This document shows, piece after piece, positions 1-11,698 of a stretch of DNA of 44,590 bases. Under the pieces are notes generated by a model, which did no database searches, was not told the origin of the DNA, and worked only from the letters and a program-made list of their open reading frames with translations. The position numbers were made by a program, and so were the translations under genes. This stretch comes from Bondarzewia mesenterica. Lineage: Eukaryota > Basidiomycota > Agaricomycetes > Russulales > Bondarzewiaceae. The stretch is taken from assembly GCA_004802705.1 (NCBI GenBank), contig SGPL01000267.1, forward strand, positions 1-44,590, read 5' to 3'. Each line of letters begins with the position of its first letter. The first letter of the stretch is position 1.

Positions 1-859
1 GTAATAATAATAATAAACTTATTTTTTATTTTATTTTGCATAAAAATGATATAATATTGCTCACAAATGTCAATAAATAAATAAAATTATAATTAAATTT
101 AGTATATCTTTATTTTTATCAAACTTATTAAATAAAGATCTTATTACTACTATAATTACTGATTTTTATAATATGATCATACTTGAATTAATTAAAAAAT
201 CAATATAAATAAACTTAAAGCAAGTACTATGCTATAGGAATTAACAAATAAAAATCAAATAAGAATTTTTTTATAATAACTCAAACAATTAACTTGCACT
301 AAAAAGATTTATTTTATAAGTTTATTATAATTAAAAAGATAACAAATAGCAAAGAGCTTTTTTATTTTATAAATAAAAAGCTATATTGACATTTCTGTCT
401 TCAAAAGATCTTTAAAGAGAGAGTCTCAATTTGTTAATAATAGTAAAACATCACTATTTTATATGGTTAAAATACAATACTTTTTCTTGTTATATTTATA
501 TATTATAGAATATGTAGGACTAGAAGCATAAAGAGCTTTTTAAATAGAGAAGGCTTAATTGAAATAAGCAGATAAAAACTATAAAACTTCAGAGTGAATG
601 TAAATTAAAAGTGAAAAAAAGATTAAAAAAATAATACTCAACACTAAATTATCATTCATTCAAAGTAATTGTTATTATTCTCAAAAGAAAAAATTAAGAG
701 TAAAAGATTAAAAGATTTTTACTTGTGGAATACTTTTAAGCTAAAGCTTTAAAATAAATTAAAGCACAAGGCTTCTACAATAAATAAATAAAAAATATAT
801 AGTGTGATTGTATTCATCATAAAAAGATTGACTTATATAATAGCATTAATAATGATATT
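1..859. other. AT-rich transposon-decay DNA, no gene seen
   Basis: This stretch is very AT-rich with stop codons in every frame and almost no CG dinucleotides. I see no recognisable protein motif, RNA gene or clear repeat boundary. It probably belongs to the same decayed element cluster as the recombinase remnant that follows, perhaps its 5' flank, but nothing in the sequence proves this. Confidence 0.6.
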
Positions 860-1974
860 AAAGATATCTCCAAATGTGTCTACAACAAGCAGCCTCAGGT
901 AGAATTCTGCTGAGAGACTGTGCTTTTCAAGATAAGCGCGATGTTATGTTTTTCTCTATTGACTGATCTACTCATGAAGGTTATACCACTGGTCTTCTTA
1001 GGTTCACACAATACTGTGATGCCCTTCAAATCTCAGAATCTAGTTGAATGCCCATCTCAGACACCCTCCTTGCTGGATTTGCCTCAAGTAGTGTGGCCAA
1101 GGTTAGCTCTGCTGACAACTGGATATCTGAACTCAAGTTCTGGCATGAGGTTAATAGGGCACCATGACAAGGTGGCCCTTAATTAAAATGGGCACTGAAA
1201 GGAGTGGTTAATCTAGCACTAGCCTCCTCCAAGTGCCCACCATGACCTCTTGTCACTTACGAGCACATCTTTACACTCTTTCAAAATCTCAATTTACTCA
1301 ACACCTTCAACACGGCAGTTTGGGTGATAGCCTCCATCACTTTTTGGTCGTGCTGCAGACTCAGTGAGCTAACAATAATAGGATGGCATGACTTTGACCT
1401 GATAAAAAATGTATCCAGGTGCACTGAGTGCACGCGCAAAATAGTGAGGAATACAGCAGCATATATTTCCTTCTACATCTCCTTTTTCAAGACAATGAGT
1501 ATTGATGGTGTCGATATTATCTTGACTGACATTGCCAAAGTTACCTCACTAATCGTAGCCTTTCAAAACCATATGACACAGAATCATGGCATCTCACTGT
1601 TAATTCTTCTCTTCACCTTTCGTCAAGGTGATGAATGGCTCTCTCTCACAAAACCTTGGTTCTTAGAAAGATGCAATCAAGTCTGAAAGGCATGCAACCT
1701 GGGCGATATAAAAGAAGGGCACAGTTTCTACATAGGAGGCACTACAGAACTGTTGCTTAGGAGAACACCACCTAATATTGTAGCAAAGCAAGGATGATGG
1801 AGGTCTGATGCATTTCTTATTTACTGGAGAAAGATCTCCTCCATCATTCCCATGTTTATCTCCAGATGTTTCTTTGATGACAGCACAAACAGTTTGTACT
1901 CGAGCATAGACGAGTTTGTAAAGAGAGTTGAACGTGATAAAGCTAGAGCCTTACTGAATGCTAAAAAATCATAG
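860..1974 (+). pseudogene. Tyrosine recombinase (Crypton-like), decayed
   Basis: One reading frame can be followed from about 973 to the stop at 1972-1974 with no obvious indel, only about six internal stops. It reads like the mushroom 'DNA breaking-rejoining enzyme' family: an N-terminal core-binding part with GLLRFTQYCDAL and WISELKFWHEVN, then the catalytic domain. The first catalytic Arg survives in CCRLSEL (codon 1357-1359). The H-x-x-R box reads GHSFYIGG, so His is kept (1720-1722) but Arg has become Tyr (1729-1731). A stop at 1795-1797 follows KQG where the family has Arg before Trp, as expected from CGA to TGA. The nucleophile Tyr is kept in IYWRK (1822-1824). Such recombinases move circular intermediates without target duplication. 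The copy is dead. Family placement is from memory but several blocks agree; the exact N-terminus is unclear. Confidence 0.8.
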
Positions 1975-2040
1975 ATCTTACTTGTATAATTAACTTAAAA
2001 TCACGATGTTCGTAAATATTCTGCAACAGTTCTAACATGT

Positions 2041-2440
2041 TACAACTACAGGAGCTCGCTCTGGTGGGGGTGGGTCGGGTTCCCTTGGGGAACTTGAGGT
2101 AGTGAGCTTCACTCTAGGGTGGTCGCTCAGTTCTCTTAAGAGAAAAGTTCTCATATTCAGGAATTACCGAACGCTCTCTAAGCGCAAGCAGCTCATGGCC
2201 TCAGTGTCACGTCAACCCCCACATAGTGGGATCGTTGATTACTATCGCATCCGCACGTGCTCAATTTTTCCAGCACATGCTCCCTCCTCCATGACACTCT
2301 GAGGCCCTAACCTGCACCTACAAGACATCCATTCTGAATGCTACACTAGCTCCTCACTTGCTCAGAAAATTTTCCTCTTGCGAAATAGATCACATGAATC
2401 TAACTAGTTCTGCCTTCTGAATTGCAGCAAGGTGATAAAA
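2041..2440. other. CpG-retaining patch inside the AT-rich island
   Basis: Base composition changes abruptly here. The patch is GC-balanced and keeps many CG dinucleotides (for example in GGGTCGGGTTCCC, near 2,084, and in ATCGCATCCGCACGTGCTC, around 2,245), while both flanks are AT-rich and nearly CpG-free. The longest open frame (2,102-2,302) shows no domain I recognise. It may be a late insertion, unique sequence spared from mutation, or the downstream flank of the recombinase element. Confidence 0.5.
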
Positions 2441-5400
2441 GCTTAGAAAAAGAAATGAGTTAATGTGTTTTTAGCTTATTGAGTCTTAGAATAATACCAC
2501 TGACAAAGATATACTTTTACTTATAGTATATATCTAGTAAGTAATTAAAGATTATTTAAATGTATATTCAGCAGTTAGAGGCTTTGCTCTGATATAGTTG
2601 GGCTCTATTAAAAAAAAACATAAGAAAGATATCATTATTAGAGAGGTTGCCTCTTTGAACAGCATTTAGATAGTCCTTGTTTTATTCAAAATTGCTATAT
2701 ACGTCAATAATGCCATTTGTATGATATGCTATGACATGCACACTTTTAGAAGTTTGTTTGAGATTCTATAGAGATAGTTTAATAGGTATTGTATAAAATT
2801 ACTAACATCAAGTTAAATTTGATCAAAATGAGGCTCTTTAAACATAAGGCATATTTTGAGTTCTATAAAGAGGCCTGTATATGTTAAACAGCTATTAGGA
2901 TATATATCATGCTTAACAGAGGAATATACCACTTAATTCTGCAACTTTACTTTTTTATTTACTTGTTAGACAATATGAGATCATTAGAATGATGATAAAA
3001 AAAAAATCTATTTTAAATAGTACTATAGGTTGCTTGTGATGCATTATTGACAGAGAGGAAGAGGTCAAGAAATAAATAGAGATTAGAATCATCAAAATTA
3101 ATATGTTATTAGAGGGATTTTATAGCTAATAAATAGTTTTAGAATTAAGATGTCAGAGATGCAGTTTTAATTCTTACTCAATGATATAAAGCTTTCAAAG
3201 CTTATTTTAACTATTTATATGACAAAAAATAGTGAAGTTATTAGGTTATTTAATATTTAAATTGGAAATAATATGAATAATATCTCTCTATAAAGCTCAA
3301 TTATTGAAAAAATTAAAAAATACTTGATCATTAGAATCAATAATATTTTATTAAAACTTACAATGCTCTTTTATTATTTAAATAATTATTGATGGCATAA
3401 TATAATATCTAACTAAAGTTTAAGGCATGCTTAATGAAATTAAATAATTCATTAATTATAATTATATATTAGTTTATATGAGGATCTTTTTAATAATATT
3501 AAAGTTAAATTTTGATATTTTTATAGTAATATAAGTAATTGTAAATATTTATAAAAAAAAATTAAGTCTTCTTTGTAAGATTATCTTATTGGTAATACTT
3601 ATCTTTAATTATATAAGAATATATATATATTTAAACTTTAAGTTTGCTTTCTTTAATCTAAATTAATTAATATAGTTAGTAAAAAATTAATTAATTTAAG
3701 TATAATTTTTAATATAGTTTATAGCATTTAATTATTTTTTATTATAGGTTCTGTAAAGCGTGAGTTGCAGTTTAAAATAAAAAATATATCTGGCATTAAT
3801 CAGTCCCCTAGTAAGACTGATGTTTACTATATCATTATTTTGAACACTCATATAAATCTTACTTTTTTTTATTCTTTTTTAGTGACCTCTTTAAAGTGAA
3901 ATTTACTCAATTTATGAACTTACATTGTAAGAGCAATAGATCATCCTCTTGATAAAAATTATTAAGTTTAGACTAACATCAATAAGAATATGACTGCTGA
4001 CCAATCTGATATAGTGGCTATTCACTATGGCCTTGACTATGTATACAAAATTAGCATGTGAATTTTTTGATATCTTTGTATCTTAAATAAATAAATACAC
4101 AATTAATAGTTCTATTACATTTTTACTCTACTTGTACCAATGAAGCATGACAGTGTTATATATTAATAAAAATTCTATAGTTAAAACTCAGTCGCTAAAG
4201 TAAAAGAGAAGCTACATACTAGAACATAGGTGTTTGTGCTCTTGAATATGTGAGGCATTGATATAATATTTTAGCTCTAATAAGAAGATATCTTAAAATG
4301 CTGTCATATATATAGTAAGCAGTGATATCTTTATAGACATCACACATCACAGTAAGATCACCTTGATGATTAAAAAAAATTACTAGTTATGAAATAAACA
4401 GTTAAAACAGAAAATAGAATTATTATATTAAAATGTACAGTTTGAATTAATTGATATTAATGAGGTGATTAAGATTTAAAGGAAAGTAAAAATTAGATCG
4501 GATCAGCCTTTATAGCATAGCATATAGAGAACCTAATACAAAAGGGATAAATTTAGACAAGTGATGAGGGCTATTAAATTAGCAATTAAAAAGCAACTTA
4601 ATATACTGAAAAAATAGAGAATTTTTATTCATGAAATAAAAAATTGAAAACTCTTGCAGTAGAAACTACTGCAGTTGATCAGCTGCAAATAATGCAAATA
4701 CAGCTAAGCAAATCTATAAAATCAAGTTAACAATTAACTTATAGGGATTTTTTTTAATTCTACAACTCAATGTAATCTATTCATCTGAGCAGCTCCTTTT
4801 TCAAAGTAGTTGAACTTTTAAGAGATAAACTTAAATTATGTCATATATGTAGCCTTTGATAAAAGCCTTGCTAACTTATGAGACCTTAAGCATACCAAGT
4901 AAAGGGAGCTCAAATGATCAAATAAATGTTAAGCTATCAATAAAAAAAATAGTTTAAGAATGATAGTTCTCTATATATATATATATTGTATATAAATTAG
5001 ATTTATTTATAGGAGATTGAGAGCTCTAGTTATTATATAAGGCTCAAACTTTATCTGATAAAGTTGAAGTAAGTGATAGCAGCACTTGCTTGACAGAACT
5101 AGTAGACTGCTCACTCGGTGTAGTAAAATCATAATCAATTCTTTATATTAAAATTAAAAATTAATTTTTTTTTATAAACCTTTAGTAATAGATATTATTA
5201 TATACTTTAATGCCACTGATTTTTTGAGATAGAAAGAAGTATAAGCCTTTAGCCTATTCATGATTCAATCTATAATAGTTTCTCTATCAAGACTCACATC
5301 TAAACATATCACAAAAACTTTTGATCATGCCTTACTCATGTTGCACTCAAAGTTCAGAGCAGTTAATGCTCAAAAATAAGACATATGAGTAAAGAGCATA

Positions 5401-5819
5401 GTGATCATTTTAAATTGTCTTAATAGTGCTATATTATATAAAAGATGAGTATATTTTGCCTTTTTATTATCTAATTTTTTTCTGCTCATCTCTATACTCT
5501 GTCATCCTCTTGTATTTAATATTTATGCTGTTGACTTATTATTCATGTGACCTCATGATATTATGCTACACTATCAAGGGTGTTCTTATAATAATCTGTT
5601 CTTAGGCATCATCTATTCTCTGTTATTTTTTTAGTGTGTACCAAATTAATTTTTATATTTTTTGTTATTTACTGATTATTTTAGCCATAGCTAATCTTCT
5701 CCTATCACTGTATAGTGGCTTTCGAGGAGCTAGAGATATACACTCTTTTAGGTAAGATATGACTAATATTTATTTTACTAATTATAACATATTTAGCCCC
5801 TAAGTTAGGCAACATGAAT
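2441..5819. other. AT-rich decayed DNA, nothing recognised
   Basis: More than 3 kb of AT-rich sequence with no open frame worth reporting, no RNA gene and no motif I can name. Simple-sequence tracts occur, such as the TA run near 4,970-4,987. Short blocks with higher GC (about 3,760-4,020 and 5,460-5,760) may be remnants of further elements, but no coding pattern was convincing on either strand. Confidence 0.55.
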
Positions 5820-7185
5820 CAAAAACTTATTAAAAAGGCCAAATATAGATTTATATAAGTATAGATTTTAAAAATGTATAAAATCTAAGAATAACTAGCT
5901 ATAAATAAATATTATATGATATTATTATTTAACATCTCATAAAAACTTTAGACATTTTTGTATCAACTTCTATTATATATACTAGTTATGCTCCTCACAT
6001 GTCAAACTACTGCCCATTGTTATGAAAGCACCATGCTTCACCCCACCCCTTAGTTTTTAGGGATTTTGTGGCCTATAAATAATTAAGTATCAAAATATAA
6101 TTGAATAAAAATAAAACTTATTGAACATCTTCTATCTCTGTTTCTAACAATCTATAATACACACCCTGATATGAGACAAGAAGCTGATTGCATGGTAGAA
6201 AGCCCACATCAGCAAAATAATAGTGTCCAAGTGAGATCATGAAATCTGTCGTAGAACCCTTTCAACTGTTAAAAATATACAAAATTTTTATGTCAAATGA
6301 GCATGCCATCAAATAATTTTGATTAATTTCATCATAGTGATTTCTTACTGCAGCTTGTTCAGCTGCACTAGGAGGGTAATTAATGTGTCTGCAGTCGACT
6401 GCACCTATAGCACTTGAAAAAAAAAATTGCATATTCTCTATGATTTGAGGTAGAATAAAACTGCCTTCATTTGGGAGATGAATGTAGGTAGTGTAAAAGG
6501 GGGCAAATGATAAAGTGATGAAGATTTTTAGAAAATAACTAAAGAAAAAAGAAATTTAATTATTTTAAACTAGTAGATCAGAATAGAGAAAAACTCACTG
6601 TGATATAGTATGACTTGCATGCTAGAAACGCTCACCTACATATTGGGTGGACAATTTAGTAACATAGGTGTACAAAAAAATTGCAACCTGTTTCTCTACA
6701 GTAAGATTCTGTGTTGTAGTAAGGCCAATAATTTGAAGGTAGAGACAAGAGTTAAGAAAATGTGTCTATGTACCCCGAGCTCACAGTGAATCTGCTCAGG
6801 GTAGCTGTGAATAAGTTCTGAAACCCAGGCAGCACTACTGAGAGCTGAATTATGATATGAGATGTAATCATAAAGAAGTTTAGCCTAGATGAGCATAACA
6901 GTCACCACAAAATGGGCAATAATAATGGAAATTTAAAGGATAGTTATTTGTTGGAGCAACTAATTTATAGAGACCTCTCTCTTCACTTGCTCTTTTGCCT
7001 CTTTCACTATAGCCAGTTATAATAAGAATCTAGTATAATTAACATGTGAGCTCAAAATTAGATTAAAATCTAAAATATATACTCAATATCTTATATAATA
7101 AGTAGATGGCATACATAAAATTTCATCTTAAATAGCATCAAGAGATCAGTTTTAATTTGAGCTTCAAAAACTATTCCAATAACAA
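5820..7185 (-). mobile_element. PIF/Harbinger DNA transposon, autonomous-type remnant
   Basis: The limits come from comparing this element with its own inverted, internally deleted relative at 7,545-7,940. The block near 5,820-6,000 recurs inverted at about 7,755-7,935, and the block 6,970-7,185 recurs inverted at about 7,550-7,745. Between the two blocks here lies a Harbinger transposase. Homology stops close to 5,820 and 7,185, which I take as the element ends. I could not define terminal inverted repeats or a target duplication. Undetermined bases at 7,199-7,200 and 7,239-7,243 lie just outside the right end. Confidence 0.6.
6118..6850 (-). pseudogene. PIF/Harbinger (DDE_Tnp_4 type) transposase
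   Basis: The minus strand gives a good Harbinger transposase in order: an N-terminal part with SAWVSELIHSYPEQI and VEKQVAIFLYTYVTKLST, then GERF and HTIS, a 60-nt intron (6,598-6,539, GTGAGT...TTTAG) whose removal keeps frame, then IHLPNEGSFILPQI, IGAVDCRHINYPPSA (first catalytic Asp), KGSTTDF (second Asp) and YYFADVGFLPCNQLLVSY (the usual D-x-G-F/Y-P block). It ends at a TAA at 6,120-6,118. In-frame stops occur after GERF and after FNS. The blocks and spacing match basidiomycete Harbinger proteins. It would have cut and pasted the surrounding element, so the nearby deleted derivative could have been mobilised by it. Start not resolved. Confidence 0.82.
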
Positions 7186-7544
7186 GCACTTTAATCTTNN
7201 TTTTTTTTCCTTTAATTATTGACTTTAAGAAAAAAAAANNNANAAGGCTTACAAGCTCTCTTATTTATATTAGTATTTTATTTTTTTAGATTAATATTAA
7301 TATTATTGTGCTATTAAAGCTTACTTTTTTGATTAATGTGCTTATAGTATATATTTACTACATATAAAATCCAACATTAAATTACAATTAATGCAGTTTA
7401 TAAATATATAAATAAAGATTATGAGCTCAAACTTAAATACCTCTATTCTTGATATAGTCAATACTTTAAATATATTAGTTAAATAAAGAGAACTATGAGT
7501 TGCTCAATAACAAAAACTCTAAAGATTATCTATAATTAAATTTG
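7186..7544. other. AT-rich spacer with undetermined bases
   Basis: Between the Harbinger element and its inverted derivative. It contains N runs at 7,199-7,200 and 7,239-7,243 next to long T and A homopolymers, so the assembly here is weak and may hide missing sequence. No gene or motif seen. Confidence 0.5.
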
Positions 7545-7940
7545 TCATTAAAATAGTTTTTGAAGCTCACATTAAAACTGATCTCTTGATGTTATTTAAA
7601 ATGAATTTTTATGTGTGCCATCTATTTATTATATATAATATTGAGTATATATTTTAGATTATCATCTAGTTTTAAGCTTATATACTAATTATGCTGGTTT
7701 CTTATATTAACTAGCTATAGTGAAAGAGGCAAAAGAGCTAGTTTAGAGAGAGAAGGAGCACAGCTAGTATGTATGATAGAAGTTGATACAGAAGTATCTA
7801 AAGTTTTTATGAGATATTGAATAATTATAATATAATATAATATTTATTTATAACTAGTTATTCTTAGATTTTATACTGTTTTAAAATCTATACTTATATA
7901 AATGTATACTTGGCCTTTTTAATAAATCTTTAGTTAAAAA
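7545..7940 (+). mobile_element. Inverted, internally deleted Harbinger derivative (MITE-like)
   Basis: This ~400-bp segment is made of the two end blocks of the neighbouring Harbinger element, joined together in the opposite orientation with the transposase missing. The junction is near 7,745-7,755 (AGAGAGAAGGAGCACAG). Sequence such as GAGGCAAAAGAGCTAG and CTTATATAAATGTATACTTGG is the reverse complement of matching stretches at 6,980-7,000 and 5,845-5,870. It is therefore a deletion derivative that could depend on transposase supplied in trans. Being inverted and close by, it makes large stem-forming arms with the parent. Confidence 0.65.
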
Positions 7941-8294
7941 GATATATTTTTATTTATATTATATTATATTTCAGTAAGTATATTATAAATAGTATATATA
8001 TATATATACTTAATTTATTATTTATATTATAAGAAAGCGACCAATTAATATTATAAAAGGTTTTTATAAATAAAGATACATGATAAATAAATGCTTTCTA
8101 TAATATTAAATAAACACCAAAATTAGTATAAGTACATAAATTAAAGTGAGTTGGGAGATCTGAGATAATAAGTTATAATAATGATACTTTAACACTTCTT
8201 TAAGTTACTGCAATTTTTAATTATATAATCAACTTACTGTGATGATCTTGAGGAATTCTTTTTATTAGAATATCTTTCAATTTATCTACTGATA
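7941..8294 (-). pseudogene. Ty1/copia pol 3' terminus, split fragment
   Basis: Immediately left of the TIR element the minus strand reads DKLKDILIKRIPQDHHSKL (about 8,283-8,230) followed by a stop. That is the usual last block of copia polyproteins (the 'ADILTKPLP' region). It continues the copia RNase H remnant that is interrupted at 9,110. The rest down to 7,941 is AT-rich, presumably the copia 3' untranslated region or LTR remnant. I could not define an LTR. Confidence 0.6.
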
Positions 8295-9110
8295 TTAAGA
8301 AAAATACTCCATGTAAATAAATTCTAATTAATCTAATTATATTATATTTTTAAGCAACTTTTATATTTAAAATCCAATTTATATTAGAGTTTATTAACTA
8401 TAAATAATATTATTATTATTATAAAGTGTATTAGTGCTATTTAATTTACCTTTTAAAAATCATCACTGAATTTTATTTGCTCAAACACCACTCTTAAGCA
8501 TTTATAAGCAATTTTAATCAAATTTTATATATTTAGATCTCTATTGTAATTATTTTGATTAAGTCAAAATGACTATTAAATTTAAACTTATAAATTATAA
8601 CTCTTTTAATTAAATAAAACCTTTTTAATAATGTATAAAATATTTGATATTAATATAAATCAAAAGATAGAAATTAACATTGATAAAGAGAGGTAAAATT
8701 GATTATAAATCAAATTTAGCCTATATATTAAAATATTTGACTTATAAAATATATATTGTTATAAATAAGTGATTAAAAATGTTTTATTCATACAATGGAT
8801 CAATAGTCATGAGTGGATAATATTTTTGAGTTCAAATCTGATTGATGACAAAAAATACACAAATTATAATCATAATAATTTGAGATTTTGAGTTCAAACC
8901 TGAGATAATATATATATATAACAAGTAGCTAAAATTTATTATTATTTATTATTATTTATTATTAAGCTATTCTTATGTAGAGTATAATAAATAGCAAGTT
9001 TACTACTTACTCATAAAGTATAAATAAGTTCTTAACTAAATTAGACTGTATTTTATAATAATCTATAATTTCCAAATAATAAATTTCCATATATGATATG
9101 TTTTTTCTGA
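8295..9110. mobile_element. ~0.8-kb TIR element, copy 1, inserted in copia
   Basis: This block aligns over its whole length, in the same orientation, with 11,699-12,532. Its left end (TTAAGAAAAATACTCC) and inverted right end (TCAGAAAAAACATATC) are degraded versions of the clean terminal inverted repeats of copy 2. It sits within the copia RNase H coding region: reading VEHVRSI stops at 9,111 and the copia C-terminus resumes at 8,294. The flanking dinucleotides are TA and TG on the plus strand, consistent with a damaged TA duplication. No protein is encoded. A box-B-like GAGTTCAAATCTG lies near 8,830. It is more mutated than copy 2. Confidence 0.7.
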
Positions 9111-10100
9111 TGGATCTCACATGTTCAACTTTGAGCTCTCTAGCCTCAATACACTTATAAATGAAATAATAATAAATATTAATATGTTTAACTCAGTTGT
9201 AATTAATGTATTTATATGTGAGTACATTAGCACTAAAGTTATTATTAAAGAGTAATTAAGATCTATCAATAGAGATCTTTAGCTTATAAAAGAGTATGTA
9301 AAGTCAGATAGCAATTTATATAATAATAACAATAGCAATATATTTTGCTTTCATCATAAACAATGCAATTGATTGCTGTTTCTTTAAACTTTAAACAATA
9401 GGCCTAGCAATGAGTAAAAAATTGTAGCTTATTGATGAACACCTATTTAGCTTTTAGCATAATTAGCATCAAAATACCTAATCAGTTGTATATTGACCTA
9501 CTTCTTATTATAAGTGATGCTAAAATTTGTGGTACCCTTTAGATGTCTGCATAGATGCTTCATAACTTTTTAGTGATGAAAGCTAAATGTATTCATGAAT
9601 ATCTAAAAACCTGCATAACATATGAGATGTCAAATCAAGTCACAACTATTAAATAGTTTATTGCACCTAAAATCTTGTAGTATAACTCTACCTAACATGT
9701 CACTTATTTAGCATCATAAATATGTTTAAAAAGCAACAATAAGCTCTTTTTATAAATAAAAGAGTCACTTTGGCATTACACTTCACTATATCAGCATGCT
9801 TCAAAATTTAAAGAAGGAATTTATATTGAGAAATGTAAATAGTCTTATATGGATGGTCTCACTTAACTCAAATTCTAAGAATAAATTAAAGCTTACTATT
9901 AATTTCCTTTATATCCTTAATGTGATAAGCAGTATTGAGCTCCCTCTTCATCCACAGAGTTTCTGCAAAGTTAGTGGATAGTCTCAATGTGTTATTTATA
10001 TAAGTGAGAGTGATCATATGATCGAGTCTGATAGTCTTTGAGTGAGTGCAATAATTAGCAAAGAGGTAAAAATAGCCCATGCATTAGTAAGCTTAATTGA
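9111..10100 (-). pseudogene. Ty1/copia reverse transcriptase-RNase H remnant
   Basis: On the minus strand, in several frames, I read the end of a copia polyprotein. The order is a YVDD-like block (HMITLTYINNTLRL), a strand with HIKDIKEINSKL, KTIYISQYKFLL, ILGAINYLIVVT, KHLCRHLKGTTNFSI, YFDANYAKS, SLKKQQSIAL followed by a block like TTEAEYIA, then VKHINIYYYFIYKCIEAREL and KVEHVRSI. These correspond to the RT palm C-terminus, the connection and the RNase H domain with its Asp and Glu positions. Stops and frameshifts are frequent. The 5' two thirds (gag, protease, integrase, most of RT) are not visible upstream, so the copy is truncated. It was later split by the TIR element at 8,295-9,110. Confidence 0.8.
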
Positions 10101-11698
10101 ACTTGAGCTACCAATTATTGCTATAATTTTTGAATAGCCATTTTTTTGATATATATAATAATTATTTATCAATAAAAAANGTTAAAATATAAGTTATATT
10201 CCTTGCTATGTATCTTGGAATGTGCTGACAGATATAGATATTCTACTTTTTTTTTAATAAAAGCATCCTTTTTAATGTGTACAGACTACACAAGATGCAT
10301 GCTGATAAATATATAAATCTAGCTAATGCTTCTGCATAAAATGAAGAATACTAAGATAACTAACAGGGAGGGGAGGCTTAGAAGATAGAGGTATCAACAT
10401 AGTAGATGGTGATTGTGGTTGAGCTATACAACACATGTTCTTGTATGTATCTGTTGTATGCCTCAATTACCTTATGCTTCTAAGTGGTTTTGATCTTATC
10501 AGCTTTGGTCTCAGCTTCGCCTAGTGATTCTGAATATTAAGTGATTCTTTGGCAAACTCCTGCTCATGCATTTGGAATTCATTTAGAAATTCTGAATGAT
10601 CTCTAGTTGCTTGCTTCAAGCCTAAGCCCTTTGTTTAGGCAATGGCATGAGTGCACACCAAGATAACATTAGAGCATGATACCATATGAGCTCTTACATT
10701 ATATTGTTATACCAACACTACTTGTTATTCAGTCACCATTCACTAGGAATTGTAAGACCCTCTTATGCATGCAAATGCTATAAGCATCCCATAGTAAAGC
10801 AGTGTGATCACTAAGGATGCCAACATTATCATTGAGGCCATAGTTAATATCGAGGGTGTTTTTTATGAAGGGGAGTTAGACAAGAGAGAGGCAAAATTAG
10901 TGAATAGATAGCCAGTGACTGATAGTAGCTATCTATGTAAATATTATAGGCCATCACTGAGGATATATTGCTATTATTGAGAACAACTCGCTATAGCTGA
11001 GGATATTTAACCATTGCTAAGGATATTCTTTCTATCAATGAGATTAGCTGCTGATGCTGAGGTTTCCCCACATTATCAGCCAAAATATTCCTGATAATCA
11101 CTATTCATTTTCTCAACTGCACCCTTCTTGCTCCCCTTCATTCTTATTTATACCATGTCCTATAGTCAATGCCTCCTCAATTCAATCTCTTTACATCTCA
11201 TCTTTATTGCATTGTCCCTTCTGAACAATAAACTAAGAATTATCTGTAATCTTTTCTTTATAGGCATCAAAGCTAAAGTGATATATTATGCATATCAAGC
11301 TTTAAATTCCCCTTGTCTTACTTGTCTATAGAATGCCACCATTACCATTATTGGTTACCTCAAGCTTACTGACCATCTTTTCACTGTCATTATAAACATC
11401 ATAGAGGCAGCAGAGTGGGTGACTTTTTATCAAAGAAACTATGCTGTTGGGCTCTTTGACTTTAGCCTATTCACTAATTAGTCTAATTTAAACTGGCAGA
11501 TTGATATCGATCTAGACATCCCTAAATAATGGTTGACTAGATCTGGGATTCAAATTGTTAATCTGCTAGTGTCATATTTGGCCACTATTTATAACTTAGT
11601 GAGTGCATCCATTTGGAGATATAGTATTCTCTCTTGACCTCATGTAGCCTTCAGTGACTGAGATGCCATTAGGTGCAGTGCATTCAGCAGTGATAATA
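10101..11698. other. Unassigned decayed DNA with degenerate repeats
   Basis: No gene recognised. On the minus strand about 10,640-10,330 gives charged, coiled-coil-like text (for example IEAYNRYIQEHVL), possibly a lost structural protein, but in broken frames. Between about 10,940 and 11,070 there are degenerate direct repeats containing GCTGAGGATATT-like cores. A single undetermined base sits at 10,180. CpG is already scarce, but AT content falls towards the right, marking the change to the 12.5-41.7 kb compositional zone. Confidence 0.5.
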
